From Brachybacterium paraconglomeratum (GTDB lineage: Bacteria; Actinomycetota; Actinomycetes; Actinomycetales; Dermabacteraceae): DNA of 64,000 bases. The position numbers were made by a program, and so were the translations under genes. Under the pieces are notes generated by a model. It had not been told where the DNA came from. It saw only the letters and a program-made list of their open reading frames with translations, and did no database searches. Below, one piece after another: positions 8,072 to 17,328 of this stretch (positions are counted from its first letter, which is position 1; the number at the start of each line of letters is the position of its first letter). The stretch is from assembly GCF_003994255.1 (NCBI RefSeq), contig NZ_ML133855.1, positions 248,001 through 312,000 on the forward strand, given 5' to 3'.

Positions 8072-9019
8072 TCAGACGTTGTGGACCAGCGGTCCCGCCG
8101 GCTCGCGCCAGCCGGCGAGAACCTCGAGCATCCGGACCATCCGCACCGTCTCCCGCACGTCGTGGACCCGCAGGATCCGGGCGCCCAGACGAATCGTCCA
8201 GGCCGCCGCGGCGAGGGAGCCGGCGAGCCGCTCCTCCTTCGGCAGGCCCAGCGACTCGCCCACGAAGTCCTTCCGCGAGAGCGCCGCGAGCAGCGGCAGG
8301 CCGAGCGCGGCGTACTCGCCCCAGTCGCGCAGCACCTCGAGGGTCTGCTGCGTGCTCTTGTTGAGGTCCGGGCCCGGGTCCAGCACGATCCGCTCCCGCG
8401 CGATGCCCGCCTCGAGCGCCCGCTCCAGGCGTGCGGCGAGGAAGTCCCGGACCTCCTCGACCACGTCCTCGTAGCGGGGCCGGGGGAAGGGGCGGCGCGG
8501 CTCCGCGACCGAGTGCGTGAGCACGAGCGAGGCGCCGGCGCGGGCGACCTCCTCGGCCATCCGCGGATCGGACAGGCCCGTGGTGTCGTTGATCAGGTCC
8601 GCCCCGACCTCGAGCGCGGCGCGGGCGACCGAGGCGTGGAAGGTGTCCACCGAGAGCAGCACCTCGCCCTGCAGCTCGCGGCGCAGCTGCTCGATCACGG
8701 GGACCACCCGTGCGGCCTCCTCCGCGGGGTCCAGCGGGTCGCCGGGTGCGAACTTCACCCCGCCCACGTCGACGATGTCGGCGCCCTCCTCCGCGGCGCG
8801 GAGCCCTGCGGACACCGCCTGCTCGAGCTCCCAGGTGCGTCCCTCGTCGAAGAAGGAGTCCTGGGTGCGGTTGACGATCCCCATCACCAGCACGCGCCGG
8901 GAGGTGTCGGGCAGGGGGCGCGGCGTCGGAGCGCCCAGCCCGGTCCCGGGCTCGGGGGATACAGTGGCGAGACGGCTCGGAGGACGGTCCGTCGGACCCT
9001 CGTCATGCACGGTGTTCAT
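8072..9019 (-). CDS. folP2: FolP2-type dihydropteroate synthase homologue
   Basis: This 315-residue TIM-barrel protein is of the DHPS family. Loop 1 reads IVNRTQDSF in place of the canonical NVTPDSF, and loop 2 reads VDVGGVKFAPGDP without the STRP pABA/sulfonamide-site sequence. Later segments are SVDTF, DPGPDLNKS, ALSRKDFVGE and RVHDV. The IVNRT and VGGVK features match actinobacterial FolP2 proteins such as mycobacterial Rv1207, which lack measurable DHPS activity; the true role is unclear. No folate genes (folE, folB, folK) flank it. The first 35 or so residues are a Pro/Ser-rich extension. It is divergent from sqdB. Confidence 0.82.
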   Translation of the reverse strand: MNTVHDEGPTDRPPSRLATVSPEPGTGLGAPTPRPLPDTSRRVLVMGIVNRTQDSFFDEGRTWELEQAVSAGLRAAEEGADIVDVGGVKFAPGDPLDPAEEAARVVPVIEQLRRELQGEVLLSVDTFHASVARAALEVGADLINDTTGLSDPRMAEEVARAGASLVLTHSVAEPRRPFPRPRYEDVVEEVRDFLAARLERALEAGIARERIVLDPGPDLNKSTQQTLEVLRDWGEYAALGLPLLAALSRKDFVGESLGLPKEERLAGSLAAAAWTIRLGARILRVHDVRETVRMVRMLEVLAGWREPAGPLVHNV

Positions 9020-9058
9020 GGTCCGTTCCTCTGCTGTTCGGGCGGTCGTCCCACATCT

Positions 9059-9086
9059 TTGAGCGTCGCCTGACCTGCACTACGTT
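9059..9086 (+). promoter_or_regulatory. Probable sqdB promoter
   Basis: TTGAGC (9059-9064) and TACGTT (9081-9086) are separated by 16 bp, about 80 nt upstream of sqdB. Both are near actinobacterial housekeeping consensus. Confidence 0.35.
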
Positions 9087-9088
9087 AA

Positions 9089-10315
<1,227 letters not shown>

Positions 10316-10327
10316 CCCGCTGACGAC

Positions 10328-10357
10328 AGCGCCCCCGGCTGATCGGCCGGGGGCGCT
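10328..10357. terminator. Perfect 12-bp bidirectional hairpin
   Basis: AGCGCCCCCGGC pairs with GCCGGGGGCGCT around a 6-nt loop, between the convergent sqdB and the Tat-exported protein gene. It can serve both strands. Confidence 0.7.
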
Positions 10358-10382
10358 ACTCTGAGGTGACGAGGCGAGGGTC

Positions 10383-11351
10383 TCAGCAGGCCTGGGGGTA
10401 GACCGTAGAGGTCGTCAGCAGCTGGTTCGTCAGCGTGGTGGAGGAGGCCATCCCCGCCGGCTGCCCGGTGTAGGTGATGGTCGCCGACTGCACGTAGCTG
10501 GTGAGCGAGAAGGACGTCCATCCGTAGCCCGGATACACGTCGATGGTGGCCGGCATGATCTCCGTCTGCCCGTAGTAGATGGTGCCTCGCTGGGTGACCG
10601 TTGAAGCGGCCCGGGTCGCCGTCGTCGTGAAGGTGATGGTGCCGGTGACCTTTACCGAGCCGTCCGAGAGGGTAGTGATGGTCGGCGCGGTGATGGACCA
10701 GTTGCCGGCGAGGGCCTGGAACGCAAGGTAGGTGGCGCTGGAGCGGTTAATGGTGGTGCGGCGGCCACTGGTGGACTTGGTCCACGTCTGCCCGTTGATC
10801 TTGATGTTTTCCGCTGTGTACAGGGCATTCGTGCCGGCGGGGATGAGCACCTCCATCTCAGTGGTGAACGTGGCACCGGTCTCTAGCGTCGCTGTGGAGC
10901 CGGCTACGTAGCCGGACCCGGTGTAGGCGGCCGTCGTCGGCACGGACCACCAGAAACCGGACGGGGTGACGTAGGAACCGTCAACGCCGGAGGCCGAGTT
11001 CGCCACCGGCGTGAAGGACCCCTCGCCGTTGCGGAAGAGGCTGCTGTTGGTGCGGCACTGCGAGGCGTCGTTCCAGTTGATGTCGGACTCGGGGTTGTTC
11101 CCGGCTTTCACGGCGCTGAAGTAGGCGGTGGGGGAGGTGGGGCGGATGGTGCCGGTGTTGTCGTTGCCGTTGTACCCGAGCTGGCTGCCGTTCTGGCCGG
11201 TCGTCACGAACAGCCCGTACTCGCCCCCGGCGGTGGCGGGGGGTGGCGAGGAGGCGAGGGCGGGGGTCGCGATGACTACGGCGGCGGCGGGGGCGGTCCA
11301 CGACACGCCGCGCAGGAGCGCGCGGCGGTTGGGCTGGGTGGGGGTCGACAC
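10383..11351 (-). CDS. Tat-signal exported protein of unknown function
   Basis: This 322-residue protein starts at GTG with a GGAGG site. The Tat-type signal is NRRALLRG, then a hydrophobic stretch, with likely cleavage near ALASS. The mature part is rich in Ser, Thr, Gly, Asn and aromatic residues, consistent with a beta-structured surface protein. It carries Cys only near the middle and at the very C-terminus (PQAC end). Similar short Tat-leader proteins are common in Micrococcales but have no assigned role. Its base composition is visibly less GC-rich than its neighbours and it splits the sqdB-sqdX pair, which suggests insertion. It is convergent with sqdB. Confidence 0.7.
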   Translation of the reverse strand: MSTPTQPNRRALLRGVSWTAPAAAVVIATPALASSPPPATAGGEYGLFVTTGQNGSQLGYNGNDNTGTIRPTSPTAYFSAVKAGNNPESDINWNDASQCRTNSSLFRNGEGSFTPVANSASGVDGSYVTPSGFWWSVPTTAAYTGSGYVAGSTATLETGATFTTEMEVLIPAGTNALYTAENIKINGQTWTKSTSGRRTTINRSSATYLAFQALAGNWSITAPTITTLSDGSVKVTGTITFTTTATRAASTVTQRGTIYYGQTEIMPATIDVYPGYGWTSFSLTSYVQSATITYTGQPAGMASSTTLTNQLLTTSTVYPQAC

Positions 11352-11598
11352 GGGGTCCTCCAGGAAGGTATCAAAAAATCGGCGCCCCGCGCGTCCCGGG
11401 ACGAATCGGGCGACTCGGCCTATTCAAACATATTCTTCGATGCGGAAAACGGCGGGGTGGGGTGAGGAGGGTTATACATGTGACTGCAGGGTCGCCCGCA
11501 GTTCGTTCTCCCCGTGCTCTCCGGCGCCGCCGGTTCCGCGCGCTGAGTGAGGACGACGTAGGGTGGCGACGGCCCTGAGGCCCCAAGAAAGGACCCCC
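11352..11598. other. Divergent A/T-richer intergenic region upstream of sqdX
   Basis: This is 247 bp without a gene. It contains A/T-rich patches at 11420-11450 and 11470-11480 (TTATACAT) and a T-run just upstream of the Tat-protein gene on the minus strand. It probably holds both divergent promoters. No operator was recognised. Confidence 0.4.
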
Positions 11599-12729
11599 GT
11601 GCGCATCGCTCTCGTCACCGAGACCTTCGTCCCCTCCGTCGACGGGGTGGTTACTCGTCTGCGTCACGCCGTCGAACGGTTCGTGGGCCTCGGCCACGAG
11701 GTCATGGTGATCGCCCCCGACCTCGGGGTCACCGAGCACCACGGGGCACGGGTGGTGGGCATCCGCCCGGTGACGCTGCCGTTCTACAAGCATCGGCGCT
11801 TCACCCTCCCCAGCCCCAACGTCGACGGGATCATCCGCGGCTTCCACCCGGACGTCGTCCACGCCGCGCAGCCCCTGTTGCTCGCGTCCTCGGGAGCCTT
11901 CGCTGCACGCCGGCAGCGGATCCCGCTGGTCGCCAGCTATCACACCCACATCCCCCGCTATCTGGACCTCTACCGGGCCTGGACCTGGGGCAAGCCCGCG
12001 GTGTGGTGGCAGATCAAGCGCAACCACGCGATGGCCGACATCAACATCGCCACCTCCGAGACCATGAAGCAGGAGCTCGCCCAGCACGGGATCGAGGACC
12101 TCCACGCGGTGCGCCGCGGCGTGGACACCGAGACCTTCCACCCCCGCTTCGCGGACGAGGAGATGCGCTCGCGGCTCACCGGCGGGCACCCGGAGAAGAA
12201 GCTGCTGGTGTTCGTGGGCCGGCTCGCCGCGGAGAAGGAGATCCACACGCTGCGCCCCATGATGGAGCGCCGCGACGACGTGGCCCTCGCGATCGTGGGC
12301 GACGGCCCCTACCGGGGCGAGCTCGAGGAGCTCTTCGCCGGCACCCGGACCGTGTTCCCCGGCTTCCTGGAGGGGGAGGAGCTCGCGAGCGCCTTCGCGA
12401 GCTCCGACGCCTTCGTCTTCCCCTCGGTCACCGAGACCCTGGGACTGGTGATCCTCGAGGGCATGGCCTCCGGGCTGCCCGTGGTCGCCGCCCGCTCGGG
12501 GCCGACGATGGAGCAGGTCACCGACGGGGTCGACGGCCTGCTCTACGACTCCGGCGACCAGGCGAGCCTGGACGCGGCGCTGACCCGGCTCGGCGACGCG
12601 GAGCTGCGCGGGAGGATCCGGAAGGCCGCCCGCGCCGAGGCGGAGAGGTTCTCCTGGGAGAACGCCTCCGACGACCTGCTGCGCTACTACGAGATGGCGA
12701 TCGAGAAGCACGGCCGGAGCCATGACTGA
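11599..12729 (+). CDS. sqdX: GT4-family sulfoquinovosyltransferase SqdX (SQDG synthase)
   Basis: This 376-residue retaining glycosyltransferase of family GT4 transfers sulfoquinovose from UDP-sulfoquinovose to diacylglycerol at the membrane. It resembles cyanobacterial SqdX almost throughout: RIALVTETFVPSVDGVVTRL at the start, ITEH-like VTEHHGARV, VASYHTH, RRGVDTETFHP, EEMRSRL, FVGRLAAEKEI, ASADAFVFPS-like segment and the ETLGLVILE donor-site motif. GTG 11599 is chosen for the AAAGGA site and alignment to the family N-terminus. It overlaps the downstream acetyltransferase by 8 nt. Assignment rests on sequence likeness plus the nearby sqdB. A generic mannosyltransferase is the main alternative. 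Confidence 0.85.
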   Translation: MRIALVTETFVPSVDGVVTRLRHAVERFVGLGHEVMVIAPDLGVTEHHGARVVGIRPVTLPFYKHRRFTLPSPNVDGIIRGFHPDVVHAAQPLLLASSGAFAARRQRIPLVASYHTHIPRYLDLYRAWTWGKPAVWWQIKRNHAMADINIATSETMKQELAQHGIEDLHAVRRGVDTETFHPRFADEEMRSRLTGGHPEKKLLVFVGRLAAEKEIHTLRPMMERRDDVALAIVGDGPYRGELEELFAGTRTVFPGFLEGEELASAFASSDAFVFPSVTETLGLVILEGMASGLPVVAARSGPTMEQVTDGVDGLLYDSGDQASLDAALTRLGDAELRGRIRKAARAEAERFSWENASDDLLRYYEMAIEKHGRSHD

Positions 12730-13384
12730 GGCGGCGGCGGGCGGGCGCGAGGAGCGCACCCGCGCCGTCCCCACCGCACCGCTGCCTCGCCTGGAGCCGG
12801 TGACCCTCGCCGGCCACGGGATCCGCCTCGAGCCCCTCTCCGCGGCGCACGTCCCGGGCCTGCAGGGCGTGGTCGCCGATGGGGAGATCCACCGCCTGCC
12901 CTTCGCCCCGCACGTGCCCGCGCCGGAGGCGGTCGAGGGCTCCGTCCGCGGTCTCCTGGCCGACGTCGAGGCGGGCACCCGTCTCGCCTGGGCCGTCGTG
13001 CGCGCGGCGGACGAGCAGGTGGTGGGGCTGACCACCTTCATGAACCTCGCCCTCGCCGACCGCGGCCTCGAGATCGGCAACACCTATCTCGCCGGCTCCG
13101 TGCACCGCACCGGGGTGAACACGGCGATGAAGCACCTGCTGCTCACCCACGCCTTCGACGAGCTCGAGATGCTGCGCCTCGAGTTCCGCGTGCACCACCT
13201 GAACGTCGCCTCGCGCCGCGCCGTCGAGGCCCTCGGCGCGCAGCAGGACGGAATCCTGCGATCGCACCGCATCCTGCCCGACGGCTCGGTGCGCCACACG
13301 GTGGTGTACTCGATCCTCGCGCCGGAGTGGCCGGGGATCCGGGCGATGCTGGAGCAGCGGATCGGTCGCCGGCGCGAGGGCTGA
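12722..13384 (+). CDS. GNAT acetyltransferase, RimJ/RimL type
   Basis: This 220-residue protein has a GNAT fold. It runs from GIRLEPLSAAHVPGL through TTFMNLALADRGLEIGNTYL, a RimJ-type HRTGVNTAMKHLLL acetyl-CoA segment, and RLEFRVHHLNVASRRAVEALG, to a bulky C-terminal HRILPDGSVRHTVVYSI block. RimJ/RimL relatives acetylate protein N-termini or small molecules; the substrate is unknown. It overlaps sqdX by 8 nt, so the two are translationally coupled, but no link to sulfolipid synthesis is known. It is convergent with the secreted GDPD gene. Confidence 0.82.
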   Translation: MTEAAAGGREERTRAVPTAPLPRLEPVTLAGHGIRLEPLSAAHVPGLQGVVADGEIHRLPFAPHVPAPEAVEGSVRGLLADVEAGTRLAWAVVRAADEQVVGLTTFMNLALADRGLEIGNTYLAGSVHRTGVNTAMKHLLLTHAFDELEMLRLEFRVHHLNVASRRAVEALGAQQDGILRSHRILPDGSVRHTVVYSILAPEWPGIRAMLEQRIGRRREG

Positions 13385-13482
13385 GTCCGGGAAAAGCTCG
13401 TGACAGCACCGGTGGGCGGCGGCGAGCCGGTCCTCGCCGAGCACCCGGACACGGAGCCGGGCTTCACCCCCTGAACCACGCC

Positions 13483-14889
13483 CTATCGCAGCAGGCCGCC
13501 GTCGCGCAGCGGGCCGCGATCGAGCTGGATCCAGTCGACGCTCATGTAGTCCGGGTGCTCGAACTCCAGTCGGATCCTGTGCGTGCCCCTGTCGAGCCGG
13601 TACCTGCCGAGGTCCGACACGGTGAACGCACGGTTGTGGGTCGTGTTCCGCAGCGAGGTGGTGCGGGCGGGGCCGTCACCTGCCGTGGCTGTGACCGTCC
13701 CGCCCGGCTCGGTGTCGGAGGAGTGGCGCATCGTCAGGAAGTAGGTGCCCGGACGCTCGACCTCGACCTCGAGAGTGAAGTACTCGCCGTCGTGGATGTA
13801 CTGGACGACGTGGGCGCCGTCGAGATCACAGGCGTCGACAGGGCTCGCGACGTCGCGAATCGCACGGTCGCCGCAGAGATTCTCCGGGGTGGACTCCCGG
13901 TACAGGCCGGGAGCGTCGAGGAAGTCCTCCGCCTGGACGCGGAGGGACTGCGAGGTCATGCCGACCCTCGTGACGTCCACGCCGTCCCGCCATGCCGCCA
14001 TCATCCGCACGTTGTCGGTCTGGATCACGTCGATCCCGTCGTCCGCCAGGTGCTGCCAGCCGAGGCCGGGGTCTCGCAGCGAGGCCTCGTCGGTGTACGG
14101 TCCGCCGATCGCGTAGGCGAGGGAGTTGCCCCAGAGGTCCGTCTCGGCGCCGACCTCGTCCCGCATTCCCTCCGGGGCCGCGACGACCGCCGGCACGCGG
14201 GCCGTGAACTTCGCGTACTCGGCGGCCTGATCGCCGCTCAGCGCGTGCATCAGCTGGATGTCCGGGTGCTCGGCCATGAAGGCATTGGCGTGGTCGGCGG
14301 TGGGCGCCCCCTTCATCAGGATGTGGGACTCCATGCCTGCGGCCTCGACCTCGGCGGCGAGCTGATCGCGATGCTCCCACCCCTTGTCGATGTTCAGCAG
14401 GGCGTTGCGCCCAGAGACCGCCTGGAGCGCCTCGGCGAAGGTCGGGACCGTGAGGTCGGTGAGCGGGGCCGGTCCGTTGCCCTGCCCCTCCCGGAGATGG
14501 AGCGCACGGAGCTCGGCCAGGGTCATGTCCTCGACGCGGCCGCTGCCGTCGGTGGTGCGGTCGACGGTGGCGTCGTGCATCAGGACCAGGTGGCCGTCCT
14601 TCGTGCGGGCGAGGTCGATCTCGACGATGTCGGCCGCGTCCTGGATCGCCCGGACGATTCCGGGGACGGAGTTCTCCGGGTGGCTGCGCCACTGACCTCG
14701 GTGCGCGACGATCATGACCTCCGGCTCGTCGCCGTGGGGGAGCCTGAGGGAGTTCCTCGGCGCAGCCTCCTCCGTGCTGCCGGTCGAGGACATCGGTGGA
14801 GCGGGGGGCTCGGCCGAGGCCGTTGCGGCGCCGCCGAGGAGTGAGAGGGCGAGCAGAAGCGAGGTCGACAGTCTGGTCGAGGACAGCAT
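13483..14889 (-). CDS. Secreted glycerophosphodiester phosphodiesterase with C-terminal carbohydrate-binding-like domain
   Basis: This 468-residue protein starts at ATG 14889 after GGGAG. A signal peptide (LLLALSLLGGAATASA) is cleaved near residue 26. The GDPD barrel spans about 58-310, with the catalytic HRGQW and HPENS, the metal-binding EIDLARTKDG and catalytic LMHD motifs. A C-terminal beta domain (about 325-468), from VQAEDFLD to YMSVDWIQLD, looks like CBM6/35. It should release glycerol-3-phosphate and alcohol from glycerophosphodiesters outside the cell. It is divergent from the transporter operon at 15221. Four LacI-like operator sequences lie in the shared upstream region. Confidence 0.88.
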   Translation of the reverse strand: MLSSTRLSTSLLLALSLLGGAATASAEPPAPPMSSTGSTEEAAPRNSLRLPHGDEPEVMIVAHRGQWRSHPENSVPGIVRAIQDAADIVEIDLARTKDGHLVLMHDATVDRTTDGSGRVEDMTLAELRALHLREGQGNGPAPLTDLTVPTFAEALQAVSGRNALLNIDKGWEHRDQLAAEVEAAGMESHILMKGAPTADHANAFMAEHPDIQLMHALSGDQAAEYAKFTARVPAVVAAPEGMRDEVGAETDLWGNSLAYAIGGPYTDEASLRDPGLGWQHLADDGIDVIQTDNVRMMAAWRDGVDVTRVGMTSQSLRVQAEDFLDAPGLYRESTPENLCGDRAIRDVASPVDACDLDGAHVVQYIHDGEYFTLEVEVERPGTYFLTMRHSSDTEPGGTVTATAGDGPARTTSLRNTTHNRAFTVSDLGRYRLDRGTHRIRLEFEHPDYMSVDWIQLDRGPLRDGGLLR

Positions 14890-14982
14890 GGGTTCTCCCG
14901 GAGGACAGGGTTCTGAGGGGTGGGGCGTGGTGGCCGTGGTGAGCACGCCTCGGTGATGAGATCGGCGTGGACGCCCACGGTG

Positions 14983-14996
14983 TGTACGCGCGTTCA
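14983..14996. promoter_or_regulatory. LacI-like operator, TGTACGCGCGTTCA
   Basis: It matches the perfect palindrome at 15153 at 13 of 14 positions. It lies about 95 bp upstream of the secreted GDPD start, which fits control of that promoter. Confidence 0.6.
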
Positions 14997-15083
14997 TCGT
15001 GGTGCGGCGCATGGCGCGCGTCAAGGCCTCCCGCACCCTCCCCTCCAGGCCACGCAGGGAATCTCGTGTCGCGCGGGAACCTG

Positions 15084-15097
15084 TCACCGGGTGTTCA
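15084..15097. promoter_or_regulatory. Weak LacI-like operator, half-site conserved
   Basis: TCACCGGGTGTTCA matches the perfect palindrome at 10 of 14 positions; only the GTTCA half is fully kept. It lies 36 bp before the next copy. Confidence 0.3.
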
Positions 15098-15119
15098 TCA
15101 AGTGGCCCCACGGCAGCAA

Positions 15120-15133
15120 TGCACGCGTGTTCA
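15120..15133. promoter_or_regulatory. LacI-like operator, TGCACGCGTGTTCA
   Basis: It matches the perfect palindrome at 12 of 14 positions. It lies 33 bp from the perfect copy, about three helical turns, so both could be bound on one face. Confidence 0.55.
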
Positions 15134-15152
15134 TACTTGCCTCGCCACCCGA

Positions 15153-15166
15153 TGAACGCGCGTTCA
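15153..15166. promoter_or_regulatory. LacI-like operator, perfect palindrome TGAACGCGCGTTCA
   Basis: This perfect 14-bp palindrome has the central CG step typical of LacI-family operators. It lies 54 bp upstream of the transporter operon start. The likely ligand-responsive repressor is the LacI gene at the end of that operon (20079). Confidence 0.65.
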
Positions 15167-15220
15167 CAGCCCCGCGTCACCACCACCGCGCGCCCCTCGA
15201 CCCAGTGAAGGAACCCCACC

Positions 15221-16279
15221 ATGATCACTCGCCGCTCGCTGCTCGCCTCCGTCCCCGCCGTCGCCGGTCTCGGCGCCCTCGCCGCCTGCACCCCGCCCCA
15301 GTCCGGCAGCGGCGACGGCGACTCCGAGACGCTCACCATCTACTCGAACTCCGTCTCCGACGGCCGCGGCGAATGGCTGCAGGAGAAGGCGGCGGAGGCC
15401 GGCTTCACCCTGCAGTTCGTCGACCTCGGCGGCGGCGACATCCAGAACCGCCTGCTCGCCGAGGCCGCGAACCCGATCGCCGACGTCGTCTTCGGTCTGA
15501 ACAACGTCTACTTCGAGAAGCTGCGGGCTGCCGAGGTGCTCGAGGCCTATTCCCCGTCCTGGTCCGGCGAGGTCGACGCCTCCCTCGGCGACGGCGAGCA
15601 GTTCTGGCCCATCGTGCGCGAGCCGATCATGCTGATCACCAACGACGAGGTCTTCCCCGGCGGGGAGGGTGCCCCGGCCGACTGGCCCGAGCTGTGGACG
15701 GTCCCGGAGTTCGAGGGCCGCTACGAGGTCCCCACCGCTCTGGGCGGCGCCACCACGCAGATGGTGCTCAGCGGGATCCTCGCCCGCTTCCGGGACGACG
15801 CCGGCGAGCACGGCATCAGCGCGGACGGCTGGGCCCAGATCGGCGAGTTCTTCGCCAAGGGCAGCCCCGCCGTCGAGGGCACCGACCTCTTCGCGCGGAT
15901 GGCCGAGGGGGAGGTCGACATGGGGCAGATGTGGCTGGCCGGGAAGTTCTCCCGCGAGGAGGAGTACGGCATCACCACCACCGCGATCTCGCCCGAGATC
16001 GGCGTCCCCTACGCCGTCCAGCACGTCGCGAAGGTCGCCGGGACGAAGAACGCCGAGGCCGCCGAGGCGTTCATCGACTGGTTCGGCGGCGCCGAGCTCC
16101 AGGCCGCCTGGTCGAACGAGTTCTTCACCGCGCCCACGAACGAGGTCGCGCTCCAGGACGCCGACCAGGACGCGGTCGAGCTGACCGACTCCTTCACCCC
16201 GCAGGACATCGACTGGACGTTCGTGGCCGAGAACCTGGACGGCTGGATCGAGAAGATCGAGCTGGACGTCCTGGGCTGA
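15221..16279 (+). CDS. ABC transporter substrate-binding lipoprotein
   Basis: This 352-residue protein starts MITRRSLLASVPAVAG with a lipobox LAAC (Cys about 22) and a SGSGDGD linker. The body is a type-II periplasmic-binding fold of the Fe3+/thiamine/2-aminoethylphosphonate class, with LTIYSNSVSDGRG opening the first lobe. It should capture the substrate outside the membrane and deliver it to the permease. The ATG has a GAAGGA site. It heads a five-gene same-strand run with an ATPase, fused permease, GDPD and LacI regulator. The GDPD partners suggest a glycerophosphodiester or related phosphate ester; this is inferred from context. Confidence 0.85.
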   Translation: MITRRSLLASVPAVAGLGALAACTPPQSGSGDGDSETLTIYSNSVSDGRGEWLQEKAAEAGFTLQFVDLGGGDIQNRLLAEAANPIADVVFGLNNVYFEKLRAAEVLEAYSPSWSGEVDASLGDGEQFWPIVREPIMLITNDEVFPGGEGAPADWPELWTVPEFEGRYEVPTALGGATTQMVLSGILARFRDDAGEHGISADGWAQIGEFFAKGSPAVEGTDLFARMAEGEVDMGQMWLAGKFSREEEYGITTTAISPEIGVPYAVQHVAKVAGTKNAEAAEAFIDWFGGAELQAAWSNEFFTAPTNEVALQDADQDAVELTDSFTPQDIDWTFVAENLDGWIEKIELDVLG

Positions 16280-16281
16280 CC

Positions 16282-17328
16282 ATGATCACCTTCGAGAACG
16301 TCACCGTCCGCTTCGGGGACTTCACCGCCCTCCCCGACCTGTCCCTCCACGTCGAGGAGGGGGAGTTCTTCACCCTGCTCGGCCCGTCGGGCTGCGGGAA
16401 GTCCACCGCCCTGCGCACCCTCGCCGGATTCAACGACCCGGCCTCCGGCCGCCTCCTGGTCGACGGCCGGGACGTCACCGCGCTGCCCAGCGACCGCCGG
16501 GGGATCGGCATGGTCTTCCAGAACTACGCCCTGTTCCCCAGCATGTCCGTGCGCGAGAACATCGCCTTCGGGCTCAAGGTCGCCAAGCGGCCCAAGGACG
16601 AGGTCCACGAGCGGGTGCACGAGATCGCCGAGCAGGTCGCCCTCACGCCCGCCCAGCTGGACAAGGGCGTGGCGGAGCTCTCCGGCGGCCAGCAGCAGCG
16701 GGTCGCGATCGCCCGTGCCCTGGTCCTGCGCCCGCGGATCCTGCTGCTGGACGAGCCGCTGTCGAACCTCGACGCGAAGCTCCGCAACCAGCTGCGGGTC
16801 CAGCTCAAGGAGCTCCAGCAGCAGTTCGGGATCACGAGCATCTACGTCACCCACGACCAGGACGAGGCGATGTCGATGAGCGACCGCATCGCCGTCCTCG
16901 ACCACGGTCGCATCGAGCAGGTCGGCACGCCGCGGGAGGTCTACGAGCGCTCGGCCACCGAGTTCGTCTGCACCTTCATCGGCTCCGTGCACCGGCTCGG
17001 GGAGCAGGCGGTGAGCCGTCTCTCGCAGCTGCCGGGATCCCCGGTCGCCGAAGGGCTCCGCAGCTACGTCCGGGTCGAGCGCCTGACGCTCCGGGAGCGT
17101 CATCGCCCCAACGATGGTCGCCTCGTCGTGGATGGCGTCGTGGACCGTGCCGACTACCACGGCTACTTCACCCAGTACGCGGTCCGCCTCGGCGATCGCA
17201 GCGTGAGCGTGCGGGTGCCGTGGTCGGCGACGGAGTCCGCCTTCGCCGCGGGGGACGAGGTCGCCATCGGCGTGGCTCCCGAGGACGTCCTGCAGTACGA
17301 GAGATCGGGCCCGGAGGCCGGCGCATGA
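16282..17328 (+). CDS. ABC transporter ATP-binding protein
   Basis: This 348-residue ATPase has Walker A GPSGCGKST, signature LSGGQQQR, Walker B ILLLDEPLSNLD and the H-loop YVTHDQDEA, followed by a C-terminal TOBE-like regulatory region (about 240-348). It is of the FbpC/PotA type that pairs with fused permeases. It starts 2 nt after the binding-protein stop and overlaps the permease start by 4 nt (ATGA). Confidence 0.92.
   Translation: MITFENVTVRFGDFTALPDLSLHVEEGEFFTLLGPSGCGKSTALRTLAGFNDPASGRLLVDGRDVTALPSDRRGIGMVFQNYALFPSMSVRENIAFGLKVAKRPKDEVHERVHEIAEQVALTPAQLDKGVAELSGGQQQRVAIARALVLRPRILLLDEPLSNLDAKLRNQLRVQLKELQQQFGITSIYVTHDQDEAMSMSDRIAVLDHGRIEQVGTPREVYERSATEFVCTFIGSVHRLGEQAVSRLSQLPGSPVAEGLRSYVRVERLTLRERHRPNDGRLVVDGVVDRADYHGYFTQYAVRLGDRSVSVRVPWSATESAFAAGDEVAIGVAPEDVLQYERSGPEAGA

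Larger units (their letters stand above)
14890..15220. other. 331-bp divergent control region of the GDPD/ABC transporter regulon
   Basis: No gene is seen. The region carries four copies, of decreasing quality, of a palindrome TGAACGCGCGTTCA (listed separately) between the divergent secreted GDPD and transporter genes. It likely holds both promoters. Confidence 0.6.

Noticed and set aside
13399..13473. 24-codon open frame VTAPVGGG between convergent genes
   Set aside because: It is too short, has no ribosome site at normal spacing and no likeness to anything recognised.
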